Of a DNA stretch of 64,000 bases, positions 23,703-35,424 are shown piece after piece (position 1 is the first letter of the stretch; every line of letters starts with the position of its first letter). A program made the translations under genes and the position numbers. The stretch covers positions 1 to 64,000 of the forward strand of contig JNDT01002373.1 in assembly GCA_000697055.1 (NCBI GenBank), given 5' to 3'. The stretch is from Saksenaea vasiformis B4078 (lineage: Eukaryota; Mucoromycota; Mucoromycetes; Mucorales; Saksenaeaceae). Under the pieces are notes generated by a model, which worked only from the letters and a program-made list of their open reading frames with translations, did no database searches and had not been told where the DNA came from.

Positions 23703-25750
23703 ATGCCAGAATCGTCAAGTGATGATGAATTTTTATTTCGAGAAACACATTACGCAAGATACGGTCTCGAGAGAACGTAAGCGACATGGTACATGTTACA
23801 TTCATGTTCACTCATGGTTGTAGTAATATCTATGGCTTAACGACGCTTGACTCATGTCTCGATACTTATCTCGATCGACTGGAAGAATTCCCCTCGCATC
23901 GCTATGAAAAGCTACCCGAGAAGGCACCACCCAGTGAACCAAAAAGTTGGAAACATGTCCTTTTGTTTTTCACCTACTCAACCCATCTCTTAGCACCTAC
24001 CCGTCCTGTGCGGCACTTTTTCACAGCGTCTGCCGCTGAGCTGACGGCGTTTATCGCACGCGACGGCTATTGGAATTGTCTTTGTATCGGTCTTGGCCTT
24101 GAAGCAGGCAAGTCAGAAGTTATTGCGGTGGATGTGATCGAAGAGCATAACGGAGACGAGATTCACGTCCTAGCCGCTATTGCCCTTGCTGAGGTAAAAA
24201 TGGGATGAAATCCGGCTTTCTTTTGAAAATGCAAGGTATAGAAATCGGGAGAAGGGGAAGAATCCGAGATAACGTACAGTCTACGCATCTATGGAAACGA
24301 CACGCCTGCCAAACCTTTCTTGGAACAGACGCTATTTGGCATAGAAGGTAGAAAACCCGTCTATGTTTTCTTATTTTTTAACTGGATTCTATTCAAGACT
24401 CCTGCCAGATCATATCTCTATCCAATCCACCTATGCAGATTTCTCACCTTGAGTAAGCAATGCGATCAAACGGAAGCACCGAATAACAGACAAAAAAAAA
24501 AGGCTGGAGCATGAAGGAAGAAAACGTACGGCGTTTATGCTGGCGTCGACAGATGGGATACTTCACCTGTTTGTACAGGTAAAACTTTCAAACTCAATTT
24601 TTTTTTTCCTTCCGAGTTGCTTAGAGAAAACGTTAGGATAAAGAATCACCACGATTTATTGAGATACCATCAGCGACCTATTTTCCCATGCTTGGTCGAA
24701 TATCAGAATTACGGATCAGGTAAAAAAAAAACAAAAAGAAGAAAAGCTATGCATTTGGTAAATGACCACTTTACTAAGGAAGAACTTGTAGGATTCTGTT
24801 TACGCATATCTATGATCGTCCGGATGGGCGACGGGTGATTTGTGCAGGTGGTCAAAACGGAGAAATTTTCCTAAGCTTTTATAATAAAGGTAAAGAAATT
24901 TCTTGCTCTAAGGACAGACAGAGTTAACGTGCAATTGTAGAGGGTCATGAAACCAGATGGCATGCTGTCCGCGTCTTTAGCCCGATCACCTCTGTGCTTA
25001 TTTTCCAACCACGTGTGTCGAAAACAGGTAAGCAGATGACAGCAATAAGATACAGAAATTGATTTATTTCAACAAGTAAGGAGCGATGACGAGTTGCATC
25101 TGGTGGTCACCTGTGCCATTGAGCAAGCCATTGTCTATCGGTAGATATGCCATGCTTTTCTTTGTTCTTTTTTCTTATAGAGAAAGTTGTTAGTTCGATC
25201 GATTCCAATGGTCTTTCGCAAAACCGGCTTCTGCCACAATCAGGGCTATACGACAGCGTCCTATGCTCGCATGTGATGGATGTGGATTGGGATGGTGAAC
25301 GAGAAATATTGATTGGCACCTATGGTCGGCAGGTTCTGATCTACAAACAAGGTATAAAAAAAAGAGTGTGCATGTAAAAACGACAGATGACTCAATAGAA
25401 AGAAAAAGTGCGGGGATCACAAGATTATACCATTTTATGGCGAAGACAGTTTGCCTATCCTATTTACCGGATGACACATCTGGATCTAAATCGTGATGGA
25501 TTAGATGAACTCATTGTTACAACCATGTATGGTGTCCATATTTTCCAGGTAAAACTAAAAACGTTTTGATCGTTTTATGCAGAACTTATAAAACGCTTTC
25601 TTTTAGCCGAACATGAAGAAGGCACGCGAACGTTTGTTAGAGGTGTTACAGCATGTTGAGGGAAGCAAGCGTCAAAAATATGAGTTGCTTTTAAAATGGC
25701 AACGTCAAAATGAATTAGAGAAAGCAATTGTATTTGAAGGGACACATTAG
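23703..25750 (+). CDS. KPTN: Kaptin-like beta-propeller protein (KICSTOR subunit KPTN homologue)
   Basis: In animals KPTN is part of KICSTOR, which anchors GATOR1 at lysosomes to curb mTORC1; it also has FG-GAP/WD-like repeats. The start MPESSSDDEFLFRETHYARY lies in exon 23703-23776. Intron 1 (23777-23823) joins to NIYGLTTLDS, matching the SNVYGL start of kaptin. Later exons give SWKHVLLFF, a SGEGEESEITYSLRIYG block, TAFMLASTDGILHLFVQ, GRRVICAGGQNGEIF, and ITSVLIFQPR. The most diagnostic part is AIEQAIVYRD with LLPQSGLYDSVLCSHVMDVD, then DGEREILIGTYGRQVLIYK, then YRMTHLDLNRDGLDELIV and GVHIFQ, which parallels the C-terminal propeller of animal KPTN in order and spacing. About ten short introns. 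The stop is 58 bases from the convergent RRS1 stop. Exon ends in the middle of the gene are approximate. Confidence 0.83.
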
Positions 25751-25808
25751 AATTCTATCAATGGACAAATGAATGGATAACGGGATGAAACGAATGCAGA
25801 AATAATTA

Positions 25809-26826
25809 TTATTTTCTTGATGACGACTTTTTTCCTTTCTTTTCTTTGCTGAAGCTCTTTTCTTTGCTATGCATTCGCAGAGCTTTCTTGACATCCACAG
25901 AGTCCTCTTTTCCAACCACTCTCTTCAAAATATCCAATGCTGAGCTCTTCTCTGCCTTTGTATCACCAATGGTTGGTGCAAACTGATGTGTAACGCCCTT
26001 CACCTTGGGCTCGTTCTTCAGCTGCTTGTCGAATTTACCCATACTGGCTGTAGCCGTCTTGGAAGCGGCAATGGCTGCCTGGAGTTCGCTCTTCTTGAAA
26101 TCTCTGACATCCTTTTTACCCGCAATCATCGCAGCAGCCGTCTCTTCAGCATTACGTTTCTGTCGCTTTGCGTTTCGCTCCACACGTTCCTTCTTTTCCT
26201 CACGTTTCTTAGCATACTGATCCTCCATTGGATCAGCGTTTCCAGGCACTTCAATAAGCCAGTCGCCCAGCTTGTCCTTCTGACCACCAGCATAACCCCA
26301 GCGGGGCACATATTCTTGTCGATCCTCGTCCCATACCATACGTTCTCGCTTCTGCTTCTGAATACCCTTGGCCTTTGCGAATTTCTCCCATCGGGTCAAT
26401 GGCTTCTCCTTTGGCAATGGTTTTTCTCGAGGAATTAAAGTGGTTCGGGCGGGAAGTTGTGCAAGGACACCGGCATCGTTGCTGACAATGGGTAATTTGA
26501 AGATCTCATTGACGATCAACTGTGTATTGTCGCGCGTCAGATCTTTAAGGTATGCCTCTTTGTCATTTCTAAATCCACATGAGTAACAACGACAAGAAAT
26601 AGTAAGCAACTTTTACTTTAAACGTTTTTCGTCGTGGGCATTGGTATCGAAACCAGCAAGCAAGTTGAGATCGAAATCTAAAGGAACAAGCTTCTCGACA
26701 GTGATCGGCTTACTACACAAAAGGGTGGCAGATCGAATATGAGCATTCCGATCGTTCTGATCTTTATAAAACCTACAATTGCGCCTTGTGTGCTTCCAAA
26801 ATATCACTGACTTCCAGGGCAGCCAT
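25809..26826 (-). CDS. RRS1: Ribosome biogenesis regulatory protein Rrs1
   Basis: Nucleolar factor that, with Rpf2, loads the 5S RNP into pre-60S particles. Three exons on the minus strand: short exon 1 from 26826 (MAALEVSDILEAHKAQ), exon 2 ending near 26614 (KPITVEKLVPLDFDLNLLAG), and exon 3 from about 26565 to 25809. Exon 3 opens NDKEAYLKDLTRDNTQLIVNE and contains LPARTTLIPREKPLPKEKP, LTRWEKFAKAKGIQKQKR and DRQEYVPRWGYAG, all hallmark Rrs1 blocks. The tail is Lys/Ser-rich and ends SSSRK. The donor of intron 1 (gtaggt) was chosen because reading on meets TAG. Confidence 0.94.
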
Positions 26827-28543
26827 TATCTACTTGAAAGGGAATACCAAAAAAAAAAAGGAAAAGGATTTGCCTTGGACAGAAACCCACAACAAAAGTC
26901 ACCATCGAGTCAAGTTTCGCTGCACGCACTGATCCGGAGGCAACCCGAATGACGTCAATAAAATCAGCCAATCATTTAACTTCCGGACGCCGTGACATTC
27001 CGGTTCTATCCGGAAACAGCAAAATCCGGGCCCGACGGATGGGCCGGATGGCAGGTCCCTGACCGCCGTACCATTAGAGACGGTTATAGGAAGTACCAGT
27101 CAGGTTCACACCCAACGTCCGAAATTTGGCTGAACCCAATAAGTGAGCCCCAAGAAGCCCCACATTGTTCAGTGGATCCAAGGAAGAAAAGTCAGACTTT
27201 TGTTGAAAAACCCAAAAAAAAAGGAAGATACTTACGAAGAGATACTGGCTGGAACTGAGCGACTTGCAGAGGCCGAATAAACTTGGGTCACAACTTGATT
27301 GGATGCCCCTGCAAGCCGTTATGATGTACTAAAATGAGAGCTGTAGTTAACTGCTTCTTCATATAAAAGCATACGTTCCTTGTGTAATGATCGCTGCAAG
27401 AAACAGAAAATCCTGAGTCACTTGGAAAAAAGTAGGCTACCTTTTAAAGTTAGTTGTTGTCGATTATAAACAGCAACAGCTTACCAAGCTTAATACCATT
27501 CGTAGATTACCGTTTTGCGGACATGTCTCCATCAGAAGATATGCTCCATTTTTCTTTTTTAGATCTTTGAATACTATGTATCAGAAAATAATGCAGGAAC
27601 TGCTGCACACTTACCAACAAAGCATAAAGCAAATTAGTTATTTATAGATGTCGAAAGAAAGAAAATACATTATTTAACACGTCACCTTCCTGATCTTTCA
27701 TTATCATATCTTTACTTGCTGCCATACACAGGACACACATAAATCACAAATCTGCACTCCTTGTCAGATAAGCTACATCATTGAAGGTCAAAATTAGCGA
27801 CATGCCTGGTGCGAATAACTGGTGCGAATAGCTGAACCCACTGAGTCTGCTTTTGTCTCACGTAGCTTGTGGGAACGACAAAAGGAGCCCCGCTGGATAG
27901 ATGAAGGGGCCGCATAGAATTGACTGAACGAAAAAAAAAATGATTTTTGATATAAAAGCTATACATTGATAGTAAACCTATGGATATCATTCATTGGCTA
28001 ACAGCGTGTAGTCGGCTTACTCAGCGGTACGTTAGTAAGCTTTTCTCGGAGTACGAAGCCACCCATGCATGCCGTCATTTTAACATATAGCTTATTGCTA
28101 TGTCCGTTTCTTCGCGAGACACCACAAACACTGTCAAAGAAGAGGGTTTGGGCATAGTGTAAGGCAGAAGCAGAAACAAACGGCAAAGAAAAACGGTAGC
28201 GGCCAAGAATAACAACAAAGTGACTACATAGCTAATACCAGAACAGTGTCCCGCCTCATGACGGATGCCACGGTAAAACATAACGAGCTATCCAATCACT
28301 GTGTGATTTTAAAAGCAAAAAAGCGGGTCTGTCGACGACTCTCCTGCGAAACGTGGACAACGCTCTGCCAACGATGCGGTTTCGGGTTAGAGTGGTTGTA
28401 CGATTAGCCCGGTGAACCTGGTGTACCTGAGTTACCTTCCCAACTTCATCTCTATGTCCTACGTGTATTTCAGATAAAAAGACGATAACCCATGTCTTCA
28501 TTTATTCCTATAGAAGCAACCCAGGACCAAAAAATAAAATGGA
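26827..28543. other. Intergenic with unsupported short frames
   Basis: About 1.7 kb between the RRS1 start and the PEX14-like stop. At 26985-27060 there is a cluster of ccgg/tccgg words with short palindromes. On the minus strand, 28075-28281 could encode a 68-residue hydrophobic peptide (VVTLLLFLAATVFLC) and 27778-27990 another short frame, but I found no convincing splice path or family, so no gene is called. Confidence 0.45.
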
Positions 28544-29467
28544 TTACTGTTCTTTCTGTTGGCTTTCAGCTGCTAGTTCTGAACGGAATGACCTTCGTCT
28601 ACGTGGATGATAGAAGGGTTGTCCTTCGATGGACTGGACCGCGGGGAAATTTTTCCGGTTCAGTAGAATCCCTTTGAAACCAAGAACCTCGGTTCGAAAG
28701 CTTTCGACCATCGGAGAGGCATTGATTGGACGAGCATGGTACCCTGAGGGATAATATGGATCTTTTTCGCACGCTTTTGTCAGCGTCTGTTTGAAATCAC
28801 GTAGTGAAGCACGCATTGCCCATCTTCGATTGGGTTTCTTTGCATTTTCTATTCTGTATGTTTGTAGTTGATCAACCAGCCGACTTAAAGCATCGGTTGT
28901 TTGGCTGTGATGGGTGCAAAGCGTCGCGGACGTAGGGCTGATAGTGGATGTCCGTAATGACTCCGTCAACTTTTCTAGAAAGGCAGTACGTTGGTTGTAC
29001 TGATCACGTCGATACTGTGCAACAGCATGGAGAATCGGGGAGATCAGTCGCTAGAGGAAAAAAAAAAAAACCTAATTCAGCTTCTCTTTTTTGCTGGAGC
29101 CTTTCCTTTTTTATTTTACCTTGATAATCCCCATGATCGTTGCTACTGTACCAGTCAGGCCTAAGCCTACAAGTAGGGCGAGTGCTAGTGTACGTTGAAA
29201 CGGCATCTTAGGCGGTCGTGGTATATAGTACAGATAGTGTATTCTTGCGTTCTGTACCACATCAGTTGCCCGACGAAAGGCTTCATCGACTTCCCCAGAC
29301 GTCAATCCTTTGTGTTGCAAAAATTCGGCCTTTGCCGTCCAGTCAGCTGTTCTGATATCAGGCGCTGATAGGAAAGAGGTAGCCGATCGCAACAGATCGT
29401 GTCGGTTATTCTTGTCATTGGCAATGGATGGAGAAGAAGAAGCAACAACATGGTGTTGGACTGACAT
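28544..29467 (-). CDS. PEX14: Peroxin-14-like peroxisomal membrane protein
   Basis: Two exons on the minus strand, 29120-29467 and 28544-29050, giving 284 aa. Residues about 25-70 form the Pex14 N-terminal domain that binds Pex5 WxxxF motifs: LLRSATSFLSAPDIR, then AKAEFLQHKGLTSGEVDEAFRRA. A transmembrane helix follows (TLALALLVGLGLTGTVATIMGII), and then a helical part with Arg/Leu/Gln heptads (ALSRLVDQLQTYRIEN). I chose the ATG at 29467 (MSVQHH). An upstream in-frame ATG at 29518 would add a short hydrophobic MGGDVSAISSFFFWF stretch, which is less typical. The protein is shorter than many Pex14 orthologues (often 340 aa or more) and ends in a basic Arg-rich tail; it could also be a Pex14 paralogue. 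Confidence 0.8.
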
Positions 29468-30410
29468 TACGTGAAACCAAAAAAAGAAAGAAGAAATAGC
29501 TGAAACGTCACCTCCCATGATACCATACTATATATACACACACAGAGACAGAGAGAGAGAGAGCTAGGTAACTAGAACGACGAGGAGGTAACCAGCAACC
29601 CAGAAAAAAAGAACCGTTGTCCCACAGTTGGGAAACCTACCTACCACTTTGATCCTTTTTTTTTAAAGAGCCGCGTTCGGTTACTCTATGTTTAATACTA
29701 CTTCCTGCTGCAGCTGCTGCTCCTCCTCAACTCTTAGCCATACTTTTCTCGTGATTTCAGCTGATATTTTCTCACGCAGTAGACCAGAATGAGCACAAGA
29801 TCAACTTTTTCTTTTTTTTAGCTTACGTTACGGCTATCCAAAATAAAAAAAAAACAACAACCAGGGCTTGAAGTTCGGTAGCTTCCCAACGCTTTTTTAT
29901 GTACAACCCAGGGGAACACAGCAACGTGTTTTTCATTATGTCACATGCCACATGAATCGTCCGATTCGCTTCGGTAGTCAATGTGTTTCCAAGTGACACA
30001 TGAGGAAACAATAATTTGACCTCATATAGAATGGACCGATTGCATGATCTGGATTGACTAGAGGGAGACACCAGACCCTCCTACCAAAAATGTTTATTGT
30101 AGTACATGGCTTTGCCGACATGCAGCGCTCTTTTTTTACAACACAGAAAGGTCTATATCGCAGAGGAAGCACATAGCGAAAGAAGGCTATGCTACTGGCA
30201 AAAGTAAGATCTATGTCAAAAAAAAACTGTTTCCTACTGGTAGCTTACACAATTCTGTTATTATAAGTGTTCCATGTTTTGTTAATAGAGTAGGTGAAAG
30301 ATAATGATTTGTTGTTGTATAAATATATATATAATGTAGTATGGTTTTTTTTTCTTTTTCAGATGCCTTGCACAACTTGGGGCCATGTTTGACGAATCTA
30401 TCGGAATGCA
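29468..30410. other. Intergenic
   Basis: About 0.94 kb between the PEX14-like start and the PNS1 stop. Contains a tatatata/cacaca/gagaga microsatellite cluster at 29529-29564, just upstream of PEX14, and an AT run (aaatatatatata) near 30322. No gene recognised. Confidence 0.5.
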
Positions 30411-32211
30411 TTAGTTCTTAGACCATTTTGGATTTATCCTCTCTTCGTTTACCTTTTCGAAAAGCATCGGCTGTGTCCTAACAACAGAAGGTTTAGCATA
30501 ACACATTGCATGAGACACACACACTCTCTCTCTTTTCACACTTTACCTTTGCAGTGCTTGCGGATCTTCGGCCAGACAAACAAAGGTGGTGGCCACACCA
30601 CTGGAGATGACCGTAGCAATGGTCGAGAACATGGAGGAGCCAATCAAGAAGCACACCATCACAACCACAGCTGTCATGCTACCTGTTGTATTATATGCCG
30701 GTCGGGCAATCTGCAGATACACAAAGCCCAGGAGGGAAGACAGAACGCCAACCAGCAGGCCGCCCATAAATAGTACATTGCCGATCAAGTTGTCATTGAT
30801 AACGGCATCAATACCTCGGTCCTGGATTAAGGTCCATGTACGTTTGGCCGAAGGAATAAAAGCATCGCCGTAGATGGCGACACCGCTGAAAGCATAGTAA
30901 TTGAACCATTCCTAGTATATATATATAATTTTTTTTTCCCCCCTTCTTAGTTGACTTCGCTCCGTGTCGTTTTTCACTATGACTTACAAAGATGCCTTCG
31001 ATGCAGGCGATAATGCATTCGACGATGCACAGGACAAAACCTAAAAGGGCACTGTCGGTGTCAGCGCGTGCCACCTGGACGAAGAAACGGACAAGGTTGA
31101 TCAATGCGATCAACAGACTGCCAAAACACACGGTGCCGAAGCTGGTTGTGAGTGCACGTCGAGCGCTGCCCCAGATGGGGTGACGGATCTGATCATTGAC
31201 AAAATAGACGGTGGCAAATACACCAGCCAAGGTCACATGGGTAACGTACGTAATCACCTGCGAGGTCCAGTAAAACGAGAAAACGAGGAATACCATAATT
31301 CCCTTCAATTTACTGTTACTTCCCGTGGGCTCATTGTACGCTTGGTACACACCAACGACAGTCAGGACAAACCAGATACTGTACAATGTCTGCAAAACGA
31401 GAGACAAGACGCCTGTAACAAGGGTGCTCTTATGGCGACGTGTAATGGATGTCACCGTTTCCAACAGCACTTTTTGTGAAGAAGATGATGTCAGCAAGTA
31501 GTAAATAAATAAGCAAAAAGAAAAATAATAACTTTTTTTCTTTTTTTACCTGTTGCGAAGGGTATACGTGATCGCCAGAAAAAGAAGCATGCCAGATAGA
31601 TACAGGAGAAGAGCAGAAACACGATGGCAGCAGAGTAATAATGACGACTGAAGTAATAGATTGTCACGGCAAAGTATACAATGATACTGCCAACAAATGT
31701 AACATAGATCAGTGGTTTCGGGAACCTGTTACATACATACAACACAAGGAAAAAAATTCATTGGTTGGCGGTGAGAAGAGCTAAATTTGAAAAAAGCTTA
31801 CGCATTGGCCAGTAGGAGATACAAGAAACTGAGACCGAATCCAACAATTGCCGAGTAGCCGAAAATTCGTGCAGTGGCCGCATCAAAGGTAATGGGCGCG
31901 GGGACACTGCCACGACTTCCGAAGGCTTTGAGTCCGATGACGGATACGACGATGAAGCCGATGAAGCAACAAAGCCACAGAATAGCAGCCCAGACATCTT
32001 TATATCCGCTGGACGGTTTGATCTTATCCTGCGAAGAAGCATGACCGAGTTCAGCGTATCCTCCTCCTCCTCCTCCTCCTCCTCCTTGATCAGGTGGAGG
32101 GCTGTAGTATTGAGGAGGAGCAGGCGGCGGAGGATAACCGTAGTTTTGGGGTGGTGGATAATTATAATTTTGGGGCGGTGGGTAATTCTGATTTTGTGAT
32201 GGATCCATCAT
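30411..32211 (-). CDS. PNS1: Choline transporter-like protein Pns1 (CTL/SLC44 family)
   Basis: Polytopic plasma-membrane protein of the choline transporter-like family. Exons on the minus strand: 31802-32211, 31550-31725, 30988-31469, 30547-30911, 30411-30477; 499 aa, all in phase. The N-terminal tail is built of Tyr-Pro-Pro-Pro-Gln-Asn repeats and a Gly run, a common feature of fungal Pns1. The first helix is VWAAILWLCCFIGFIVVSVIG. Family marks include FYWTSQVITYVTHVTLAGVF, VYFV, a SFGTVCFGSLLIALI block, CIEGIF joined to EWFNYYAFSGVAIYG, and the end LAEDPQALQRTQPMLFEK. About ten membrane helices. Confidence 0.94.
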
Positions 32212-32637
32212 GAAAAGCGAAAAAGAAACAAAAAGAAAAGAAGAAGAAGAAAAAAATGGCTGCTCTGCTTCTGTCCTGTCGAATCACGTCATCACATGAG
32301 GGCGATATATGTTACACCACGCTCTGTCGCCATTTTTTGTGTGGCGCTAACCTTTACTTACTTTGCTGTCAGTCCCGAAAGTGTGTGTGTTTTGTTCGGC
32401 ATCGAAACAAGCAATGCCATTTATTTTTAGTGTATGCTCTTTCTTTTTTTCTTTCTTTTCTTGTTTTCTAAATCCTGTCTTTTTTATATATATTTTATTT
32501 CTATGCTTCTTTGTGTTTCCGTTGGATGGCATGGTGTTGATGAAAGATGTGGCACGGTAAATGAAATGTTGTGTAACGTCCTGGATGAGTTGGGTAAACT
32601 ACTACTACTACTACTACTACTTACGTACGTTGCTATG
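32212..32637. other. Intergenic
   Basis: About 0.4 kb between PNS1 and the Zn2Cys6 gene. Contains an A/G-rich run immediately upstream of PNS1, and an (act)n trinucleotide run at about 32600-32621. Confidence 0.5.
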
Positions 32638-34668
32638 CTAGGCTAGCCAGATGTCATCCAACAATAGCATGAGTTGGGATGGATCGGACAGATCGAACGG
32701 GTTTCCTCGGTTAGGAACAACGGCAAAGAGGTCTTCTTGTTCCTGTTTTCTTTTATCCGATCGATGGTGTCTTAAAAAGGCATCGACGCGCATTCGGACC
32801 AATTTGACTGCATGCCACGTCCGCCAGAGTTCGTGCTTGGACAGTGTGATCAGGGTTTTGAGATGATCAAGGATGTCTGTTGTTGGTGTTAGCTGATAGG
32901 TCAGCATGAGGAAACGGGCGCAGGTTTCCAGGTGGGATTCCATCAACCCACGTGGCACAGTGGACGTCGGAGTCGTGGGGAATGACTTTAAAAATTGATC
33001 GAGGAGTTGAATGAGGGTGAGTGTGACGGGGAGAACTTGTGCGAGACGCAAGGCAACGTCGGGGTCGGCGGGATCGAGTTCAGCAAGATGGAAGGAGAGA
33101 TAGCGGATAGGTAGTTCAAACATATTTCCCTGGCCACGTTTAAGCGCAGGTTTTAGAAATCGGAAATGAATTTGGTACAAAAGAAGTGTCACTTCGATCA
33201 TGTACCGTTGCTGCAAGGACCAGCATCGTCGGTTGGTGTTGACCAAAAGGGCAAAGTTATCCAACACCCTTCGGATCTTTGATTCTACGCTTTCGTTGGT
33301 GTAGCCTGTAACTACGTTGTCTGGCATGGTTGACACGCCAAAGAGGTTGTGTTTTGGTCGCGGCGTGAGACGAAATATCAGATAGCTGAACTGGGCGATG
33401 ACCACCTGGGTGTAAAAGGATTCGATCAAGGTTGGATTAGGGTGGTCGACGCCACCATACTGAAAGGCTGCAGATGTATAGATGTTCACCGGGGGAAAAG
33501 GTACTTTGTGCAGAGCAAGGGCGTCGCGGTTGTTTAAACCCACTATCTACAGTATAGTTAAAAATTATTCAATTTCAGATTATCCCCCTTAAATAAAAAT
33601 AAAAAACTTACGTTCGACACAGCCATAAATGGAGAGTACATAGGCTGACCAGAATGTCCAACACATGAATTCTTGTTCAGCTGGTGTTCCTTGGAATTTG
33701 TTATCCAGGACGCCTAATTGGGAGGCAAGCATGTAGGATAGGGCGAGCAAGGTCATGCCTCGTTTTGGTAGACCGAACAGGGTCTCGAAGATACTGAGGA
33801 GGACGACGGCCTGGTATTTTTCCGGGGTGGCATCTGCAGAGACTTGCTGAAGCAATGCATGGGCATGGTCTAGAAACGGGTTTCGGCGGTCGGGCAGGGT
33901 GGCATCCCAGTAAGTGATAGGACGTCCATTCAGTTGCGACAGGTACAGACCAATACCACATACTGTACTTAGAAGGAGAGGATCAACGGTATCTGTCCAG
34001 TATTGTTGTAACAAGACGGATTTGCTGAGGATAAGAGAGTAAGGGTGATGGGTAAAGAAGGCATCGATCAGATGAAGGGCTTGGTGCGGAGGTAAGGATG
34101 AGAGGGGGTTGCCTGCAAGTGAGGTCAAGGCAAAGTAGGGCGTTGTTTCCGTCAAAGTAAAGGCATTGAGGGCGATCTCGACATCGGCAAAACTTTCGAG
34201 GTGCAGCTGACTTACGCGTCTAAGAACAAGGTTGACGATGCTTGGTGCTAACCAGGTGAAATGGTGACTCATGTTGGTTGTCGGCATGCGTATCCGTGGG
34301 GTCTTGTTAGGTTGTCCACTTGTTTCATGAATACAATGACGCAACATCATTCCACGTTGCGAATAAAGATGATAAACGTCTTCAATGTAGCGACGAAGGG
34401 AATCATTACGACAAAGTGACCATGTGTCATGGTTACTGTTGTTATTATTATTATGTTCAAAAATGAATTCACGAATGAATGGTTTCTGGCTGGTGGTGGT
34501 CCTGTGGAATACGGCATTCTTGGGAGGCCGGCCCAGTGAGCCCGGTTCCGGGTACACACAATTTTCGGTTTTGTTTGTTCGCTTGCAGCGGCTGCAGGGT
34601 CTCTCTCGATCACACCGTGTCTTTTTAGACCGACATGGTAGGCAACTTATTTTACGATGACCAGTCAT
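32638..34668 (-). CDS. Zn2Cys6 fungal transcription factor
   Basis: Two exons on the minus strand, 33612-34668 and 32638-33542, giving 653 aa from the ATG at 34668 (MTGHRKISCLPC). The binuclear zinc cluster has six Cys in the pattern C-x2-C-x6-C-x5-C-x2-C-x8-C (CLPCRSKKTRCDRE, then PCSRCKRTNKTENC), followed by the usual YPEPGS linker. The middle part is the Fungal_trans homology region (HLIDAFFTHHPYSLILSKS, AVVLLSIFETLFG, FWSAYVLSIYGCVE). The chosen acceptor (33543) gives an in-frame GLNNRDALALH. The C-terminal half contains no second known domain. Frame upstream of 34668 is open but has no ATG. The target pathway is unknown; neighbours (PNS1, cyclin) give no hint. Confidence 0.9.
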
Positions 34669-35424
34669 AAAGAAGACGGGAAATAAAGAGCGCGGATTTT
34701 TTTTACTCTTTCTTTTTTTGGGGGAGGGCGCGAAGGTTTCTTCAACCTTTACCCGGTTCAAAGTTTCTTTTTCTTTTTTTCTTTCTTTCTTTCTTTCCCA
34801 CCATCTTTATATGATAGAAAAGAAAAAAGGAAAAGGAAAGAAGGGGTTTGCCGAGTGTCATGAAACCATGTTTTGAGGGAAAGGTCCGAGATCGGAAATA
34901 CAGATTGAAGTTCAATGCATGAACAAAAAGGAGTGATTCCCAATCGATTCCCTTTTTTGTGTTTGTCATTGTTTGCGATATTCAAACAAATGAACCATGC
35001 ATGGCATTAGTAATATTTATGTTTGAACGCAGCACGAGCATGTTCTACTCGCATGCATACCTTTTTTTTTTTTTTCGTCGTGATGAAAACAATAGTAAGC
35101 ATGTGTCATATGCAGCAAGCCTGATGATGCATATTTATATCATTTTTTCCTTTTTGGTTCGAAAAATTTTAACCAACATAAACAAAGAGGCACTTTTTTC
35201 TTGGTGTGAAAGCTGTGTTGCATTGTGTGTGTGTGTGTGTGTGTGTTTGTTTGTTGTGGCATATATACTACAGTGATGCCGAAAATGCGATGTAAAAAAA
35301 AAAAAAGAAAAATATGAACAGGTAAGTTTCAACGAAAGAAAAAAAAAAAGAAAAAGGATTTACATAGTATAGTACATCAATGGGAAACGCGGGGAGAGAG
35401 AGAGGGTGTCAGATTATTATTATT
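34669..35424. other. Intergenic with microsatellites
   Basis: About 0.75 kb between the Zn2Cys6 start and the stop of the cyclin-like gene. It has a (ctttn) run at 34766-34797, a perfect (gt)n run at about 35225-35245, a (gtttg) run and a gagaga tract at 35394-35404. No gene seen. Confidence 0.5.

Noticed and set aside
28075..28501. Short hydrophobic and Arg-rich frames on the minus strand
   Set aside because: Overlapping frames on both strands, no conserved motif, no splice support.
34669..34761. Upstream extension of the Zn2Cys6 protein
   Set aside because: The frame is open but begins with TTG and has no ATG; the ATG at 34668 just before the zinc cluster is the better start.
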